A program made the translations under genes and the position numbers. Positions 58,790 to 64,000 of a stretch of DNA of 64,000 bases are shown piece by piece; position 1 is the stretch's first letter, and the number at the start of each line of letters is the position of its first letter. The stretch is from Cladochytrium replicatum (Eukaryota; Chytridiomycota; Chytridiomycetes; Cladochytriales; Cladochytriaceae), in the NCBI GenBank assembly GCA_025526935.1, contig JAHLKD010000072.1:62001-126000 (forward strand). Reading direction: 5' to 3'. The notes below the pieces were generated by a model, which was not told where the DNA came from, did no database searches, and was given only the letters and a program-made list of their open reading frames with translations.

Positions 58790-59891
58790 GCTTACCTCCA
58801 AATTATTGCTCTCGCTTAGTGTAATTGGAATCAAATCGTACAACGTGAGTAGAATTCTCGTCGGTTAGCAGGTCTACAGAAAACAATCTTGTGGAAGCGG
58901 GAAGATCAGGGGTTCAGTCAATAAGGAACAGGAGGTACTTTAGAGCCTCAACCCCTACGTACCTGACTGATAGAGAAATAGGGCATTTTCAAATGCGCTC
59001 CAGTATTTCCGGGAGGCCATCAAAATGAATGACGATTCCTAGCCTTTTAAAGTCGTACTGGAGCAGGTTTGAAAACGCACTTCTGGAGAGGGCCGGTGCT
59101 CACGTTCAACAGCTGTTGTCCACTTCTCCCAGGCGATAACACCATCACTTCAACCATGACTTCTAGTGTACCAAAGATTGGATCTACAATCTAGAAATCC
59201 ACCAATTCCTAAATGTTACAACAAACTGCCGAATTGAATATTCAGAGAATGCTAGACGTGGTGAAGACCGATCCATGCACTTCTGCTTCGAAGGTTCCAT
59301 TTGGGATCGGAGATACGATCCATTCACCAGTGTATGATAAGGGCATTTGAAGTACAGTTCATGATCTAACCTTGAACGTCAGCTACTCCCAATCACGGCG
59401 CTGACTTAGCCGAACGAAAAAGGATGTTGAAGCTATCCTGTAGGTTTTGATATTTCTGGCCGAGTACGAAATAGAAGCCAATGACGAAGCTGGCTGGCTC
59501 TGGACAACGTTAAACGAAACCTTAATCAGAGCAATGTGGGCTTTATCTGTTGATGTGACCGCACAGTTGACAGCAGCTCGGAAAGCGACGGTGTGCAGCT
59601 GGAAAGTTGGGAAGACATTTCAAAGTGGTTGCCACAATTGCATCTGCATCCAAGAAAATATCGATTTGGTGTTAACACAGGTAGAATATAATAATCTATT
59701 ATGATGATATTTACATGGTCTAATATGTGTTTACAAAGAGAAGGACACGGCCAGTGCACTACTCGGTACAACCCAAGTACCGGAGATGGCGAGAATGATC
59801 GAAGAAGGTGTTCACTAATACATAACGGGGATTACTTCAATCGTTCCGTGGAATAACCAACCGTATTCCACGTCGATCTTCAGTAGATGAT
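58790..59891. other. Fragmentary region without a supported gene
   Basis: Plus frames contain one TPR-like helix (AFSNALQYFREAIKMNDDS near 58985-59040) followed by a stop, and a Cys-containing stretch TVCSWKVGKTFQSGCHNCIC (59590-59650) that ends at an apparent GTAGAA donor. Neither extends into a full domain. They may be exons of a decayed gene. No repeats or RNA genes seen. Confidence 0.3.
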
Positions 59892-61098
59892 TCAATTTGG
59901 TGGCATTTCGAGCACCCACTCAGGCTGTATATGGCGGTCAAACCCGCCGTCATCTTCAAAATGGAGAATATAGTGGCCAGGCATGACCTTGTTCTTTGTA
60001 CCGCGTTAACGATGGAAAATACATACTTGTTTGCAAACGTACCTTGCTGGGAGAGCACTTTACTACAGCTTTATAGAAGCAGCTGGTTTGTGGAAAGAGA
60101 GCAATGACCGTGCGTCCCTCCGGAAACTCGGTACCCCTGGCTTCTTTCGGGATTGGTATGATCGCTTTTGGCGGAAAGATATATCGCCTGTGTTCATAAA
60201 ATCTTCAATATACCGATATCGATTCGTTAATCAAACTCACTTTCGTTCTCCTTGTGGGTCGTTTTCGTCGTCCTCAGCATCCTCAACTTCGTATCTGAAA
60301 GTCGTTAGCCAACTTGCGGATCTGAGAGCAAACACTCACTTATTTGTTTCTGCGAGATATTTGATGATTATGGCCAGAATGTGGAAATTATTTTTTTGTG
60401 GTCGAATTGCTACCTGAAATATGCAGCGTTGAGATCAGATCTAAAGATTTCCCGTGTACATACACACCTTGTCCCCAACTTGTAAGCGAGCCTTCGGAAC
60501 ATCATCCATTCTATTCGTGCAAAGTTAAAACGCTGAGGAAATGTTTAGCGTCAAGAGCGTACGTTCTGGTGCGCTTTGCAACAGGAATGCTACTGTTACT
60601 GCGAGATTTAGGTTTTTCGTCTAATTTTCTCTTTTTTCGTTTGACATCTACACCTTAAGTTTTGTGTTTGTGTAAGCAAAAACACTTGAACTAAAGATCT
60701 GAACAACTCCGCTGCCTACCAGTTTCAGTTGCGACCTTGAGGGCAGCCAGTATGTCAAGTCTTTCAATTGCTTTCGAAATGACACTAAAATCGTGGTCAC
60801 GATATTATTACAATCTAGTCCAAGTCTCATTCTACCTTTGCTCTTCAGCTGCGTTAAGAAATGCTTCGTTGTAAAGTTCCAATAGTCTATTTGCTTCCTT
60901 CAAGTTGAATGTACCAGCTGTTCGGTTCAGAACTAATCACACAAATCAGCAAATCAACTCACGTTCTTCATCCTTTTTCGACATTTTCGTATGCATTCTC
61001 TCGAATTTTTTCGAGATCTCCTCGTTTTCTCGCTGTAGCCTTTCCAAGGCCGTAAGCTCAACTCCTACCGCTCTCCAGGTTTCACACTCTTCGTCCAT
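59892..61098 (-). CDS. SGF29: SGF29, tandem-Tudor H3K4me reader of SAGA
   Basis: Histone-methyl reader subunit of SAGA/ADA acetyltransferase complexes. The start at ATG 61098 (MDEECETWRAVGVELTALER) begins an N-terminal coiled coil (QRENEEISKKFERMHTKMSK), continued by LKEANRLLELYNEAFLNAAE and SKAIERLDILAALKVA. A basic linker (VDVKRKKRKLDEKPKS) follows. The tandem Tudor domain reads ARLQVGDKVAIRPQKNNFHI, then LAIIIKYLAETNKYEVEDAE, DDENDPQGERKRYIFPPKAI, IPIPKEARGTEFPEGRTV and IALFPQTSCFYKAVV. The last exon is MPGHYILHFEDDGGFDRHIQ ending EWVLEMPPN and TGA 59892-59894. Seven introns of about 30-65 bases are needed, including two very short ones; all joins keep frame. The aromatic/acidic Tudor residues (YEVEDAE.D, FPQT..FY) are present, so it looks functional. 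Confidence 0.91.
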
Positions 61099-61295
61099 TG
61101 GATGTGATTGTTACACAAGCCACTACACTCTCCACCCGGTTGTCAAATTTGCCAGTGAATGAATTTATCAAATCTTTTATTAAACGTTTGACATCATTGG
61201 AAGATCGCTTGTTCTTTTAGTCGAACTTCATAATAAGATTGCGAATTCTAATCTGACTGATATCGTACACTAATTTAAAGAATAAACTAAATATT

Positions 61296-63640
61296 TCAGG
61301 TTTCGAAATATCTCACCGTTAGCTCGCCATACAGGAGTGACCCTAACGGAAAGCAATTGAGTACGTAAAACGGAGCAGAAGATCTCTTCCTTTGCATCTG
61401 GTGCAGTTTGGCCCCAGCCTTTTGTGAAATGCTTTCCAGCTTTTTCCATTGCTCTTTCAGGATGTTAGCCGGAATGCAATAGCTCGTTCGCTCCCTAGGA
61501 ACAAAATACATGGTTCAACAAGACAAACCCGCACTAAGAGAGTACCACGTTACCCAAATGCCACTTCACATAGCACCAGGAGTTGAACGCCATTTTGTGG
61601 ACTAGTAAAAAAGTAGTTAGCCTACTTTGACACCATGTTCGCCAAGTAGACCCCTTCGCGAGGGAGTCACCGGCATTAATAAGATGAACAAACAATCAGG
61701 CACTGTCTCCGCACCTTCCATGCCAAAGAAGTTGGCGGTTGTCTCACCTCCCTTCTCTTTCGAATAACGGTTCAACTCTCATTCTCGGTGCACTTTGAAT
61801 ACATTGAGCACTACTGTTTTAATCGACCTATATCAAAATTTATCAATAATTTGTCAATCATGACTAAACTTCGAGGACATAATAGTTAAGCGGTTGCGGG
61901 TGAAATCCACAACCATTCTGAACGCTTCCCGTCGAGTGATCAATCAGCTGTAGACCACGATGCAAGGAGTTTTTGCGATTATCGATCGGATTCGCAACAA
62001 GAATGGGCTTCGTCTCATCCGTCGCAATCTCGATGTCAGCAAAGGCCCCACCATGCCCAGCTTTATTTTGACCATTTCCATATTTTTGATAACCTCAGGT
62101 CGCTGATTATTCTTGTAAACATGGGGAATAACAGTGTAAAACTCTGAGCAAAATGGACCTCAGCTCAGAGTTCTATATTTGCGTTTCACTGAATAGCTTC
62201 TGAAATTTGTTTGACCTTCTCATATCCCTCCTGAATGATCTTTTTTCTGAGCTGTCAACCGAGCTTTTGTGGCAACAAAACTTCATTAGCTCTCCCATCG
62301 AATAGTGGAGGAGTTCTTTACTATCGTCATAACCAATGGACATTTTTTCCTTTGGCATCGTGTTAATATCGAAAATGAGCTTCATCAGCTCTCTAGCTTG
62401 TTCCGAAAGCTTGCTCTCCGATGTGGGGAGGTCGGGCTCGTGAGACTGGGGGCTTCTTCGGCAACTCCTCTTCGTTCCCCCTCTCAAGAAGGAAGCACTT
62501 CCCTTCTTATGGACAAAATTATCCCTGTCGCCCATGCACTGCCGTCTGCATCATTACGGAATCAGCAAAATTGATGAGACCAAAACTGCGCTTTCCAATC
62601 AGAAACCGGTTCTCCCTTCTCCCCAGCCGTCGCTCCATCTACCACACCAAAGTAGATATTTCAGCGACAAATTCTGACAAATGAGGAGGGCATACTTGTT
62701 AAAGCATAAATATGTTTCGGCACTTAATGATGTAATATTTATCTATAAGTGTGAATTAGTTATTTAACTTTCACCTGGTTATCTCGACATACTGTGGCTG
62801 TTCTAAATGTTGGTTTTAATCAGTATTCGATCAGTTTCGTCATGGGATCAATATGAAAGCTAACCTGATTCAAAAGACAGTCGAACGCTTCGACGTCCCG
62901 TTCTAAGACGTGGTAGTTTTGATGATCACTAAAGCTTTGGTCGACGGCCAAAATTGGCAGGTTTTGAATCCCTCATCGAAACGGTCTTATCGATTTTCCT
63001 TGTGTTGAGTGACAATTTTGAGGTGCTTCGACCGGAGGAGTAGTTGCTTTGCTTTGTGTGCTCGTCTCCTCATCATCATTACTCTTGTCCTAAGGGCTTT
63101 TGATCTGTTTGAGGAGAGCGCTTCTTCCCTTTGGTTCCCGTCTTCCTCGTCCTCGACTGTTCCACCCGCACTGCTCGGGCGCTGTGGCGGCTCATCTTCA
63201 CCCGAAACGTTCGATCTTCCCTTATCCGAGCCTGCAGATTTTCTTTCCAACCTTTCTTCCGGTTTGTCTTCAGAACGGCCACGCTTAGTACCAGAGCAGC
63301 ATTGTTTTTCCGAATCAGTCTCCTGCTCGATTTCATCAACCGTATAATCTTATTCTGATAACTTTGAGTCTTTCGCCACGCTCTTTCTGTCGAACGATGT
63401 CTGTCGAATGAAGTCCAGGTTGAGAACGAAAACATCGCTTCGGTCGGTTTCTTTTTCGTGGCAGCGATCGGCTTCTTTAGATCATCTGAACATGCAACGT
63501 AGTGTGTTGTATTTTCGTCAAGGATTGCGGTACCGACCCGCCCGGCTCATTGATCGCATAGCTCCTTGTTGTCATTAGCCTTAGCGGTCGAAGTACTTCG
63601 TGGAGATGAGCAAATGCTCAGTTCATTGGATGGATCAATT
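61296..63640 (-). pseudogene. PARP (BRCT-WGR-regulatory-catalytic) pseudogene
   Basis: Minus-strand remains of a nuclear poly(ADP-ribose) polymerase, in family order but in shifting frames. BRCT-like: NTTHYVACSDDLKKPIAATK, then VFVLNLDFIRQTSFD (63530-63390). A Lys/Glu-rich linker follows (63330-62987). WGR remnant: GEKGEPVSDWKAQFW and GDRDNFVHKKG (62640-62500). Regulatory helices: SEQARELMKLIFDINTM and KIIQEGYEKVKQISEAI, FYTVIPHVYKNNQRPEVIKN and ADIEIATDETKPI (62420-61990). Catalytic: NRQLLWHG (61740-61716), EGVYLANMVSK, TAG, then ANYFFTSPQNGVQLLVLCEV (61670-61565), WGQTAPD (61420-61392) and PLGSLLYGELTVRY (61345-61296). An in-frame TAG, TGA and TAA and at least six frame shifts make it non-functional. 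Neighbouring SGF29 and DNAAF11 are intact, so sequencing error alone is an unlikely cause. Confidence 0.72.
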
Positions 63641-64000
63641 GGACGAGTGTACAGTACCTGAAACAGAAGACTAGATCTTCAAAATAGTGCTTGCTACAGA
63701 GTCTCCACCTCCCTGTCGTCGTGACGGAACAAACACGATAATGTGCCACTCAGGTGACAGCGCGTTGTCTTGTAATGGTTGATCACATCCACAAAGGACT
63801 ATGGAATAATAGCGAGAAGCAGGAAGGGAAGAATAGAATGGAAAGTTCGGGATTGATGGAAAAATACTATCCGGAAGCAAAAAAGAGGCTATTGCCCATG
63901 CTACCAAGGCTGGGGAAAAGTTCTGCAGATCCAACCTACAAACCTGATTCTTCCAAAAACTCTCACAGCTATCTGGAAAATGAGACTAACCAAAACAAGA
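63641..64000. other. Right-edge region
   Basis: A minus frame (63934-63671) reads ALSPEWHIIVFVPSRRQGGG but has no recognised domain. It could be the 5' end of the PARP pseudogene or unrelated. Nothing else supported up to the window edge. Confidence 0.25.

Noticed and set aside
59590-59780. Pacifastin or other Cys-rich inhibitor domain
   Set aside because: Only the first half of a Cys pattern is present, and the next exon in phase does not continue it.
1-64000. tRNA or rRNA genes
   Set aside because: No cloverleaf-compatible A and B boxes with paired arms and no conserved rRNA strings were found by eye; GGTTCGA-like strings (for example near 52930) lacked the rest of a tRNA.

Overview
This is a gene-dense piece of a eukaryotic nuclear genome, most likely from a zoosporic (chytrid-type) fungus. 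Nearly every gene is split by short introns of about 45-65 bases, with GT(A/G) donors and CTAAC/CTGA-like branch points. The gene set is opisthokont/fungal: a Sec9-type SNARE, the HOPS subunit Vps41, coronin, LST8, SGF29, MCM2, a PP2A B''-type subunit and a perilipin-like protein. DNAAF11 (LRRC6), a factor used only to assemble axonemal dynein arms, implies a motile flagellum and points away from Dikarya. All three stop codons terminate intact genes, so the code is standard. This placement is an inference from gene content, not a measured phylogeny.

Layout. 1-4.1 kb (minus): a RasGEF-domain protein running off the left edge, then a Sec9/SNAP-25-like SNARE. 4.2-5.8 kb: a decayed, unidentified minus-strand gene and a hairpin. 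5.9-24.1 kb (plus, tightly spaced): a GON4L/Myb-like nuclear protein, Vps41, coronin, a single-pass SH3 protein, a bromodomain-like protein with a poly-Q tract, and LST8, followed by an array of CAACGTTG palindromes. 24.3-27.9 kb (minus): a broken secreted-protein gene and an 831-residue single-pass membrane protein. 28.2-36.8 kb: a degraded zone with repeat-bearing ORFs, direct repeats, a SANT-like gene interrupted by TAA, a GH43 pseudogene, an intact PH-domain gene, and an ankyrin pseudogene carrying a hairpin. 37.1-45.2 kb (plus): two tandem, paralogous coiled-coil genes, the second giant. 45.6-46.3 kb: a perilipin-like protein. 48-51.5 kb (minus): PP2A B''. 51.5-53.2 kb: decayed sequence. 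53.2-58.4 kb (minus): MCM2 and DNAAF11. 58.4-59.9 kb: an unassigned ORF and fragments. 59.9-61.1 kb (minus): SGF29. 61.3-63.6 kb (minus): a pseudogene of a BRCT-WGR-catalytic PARP.

Functionally the intact genes are housekeeping: membrane traffic and small-GTPase signalling (RasGEF, Sec9, Vps41), actin (coronin), TOR signalling (LST8), chromatin and replication (GON4L-like, bromodomain-like, SGF29, MCM2), phosphatase targeting (PP2A B'') and flagellum assembly (DNAAF11). No operon-like logic applies. The most unusual features are the tandem coiled-coil pair, the palindrome array behind LST8, the cluster of pseudogenes lying between intact essential genes, and a bromodomain-like domain that has lost its acetyl-lysine-binding asparagine. 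Exon structures were deduced by eye from splice signals and family conservation, so individual junctions may be off.
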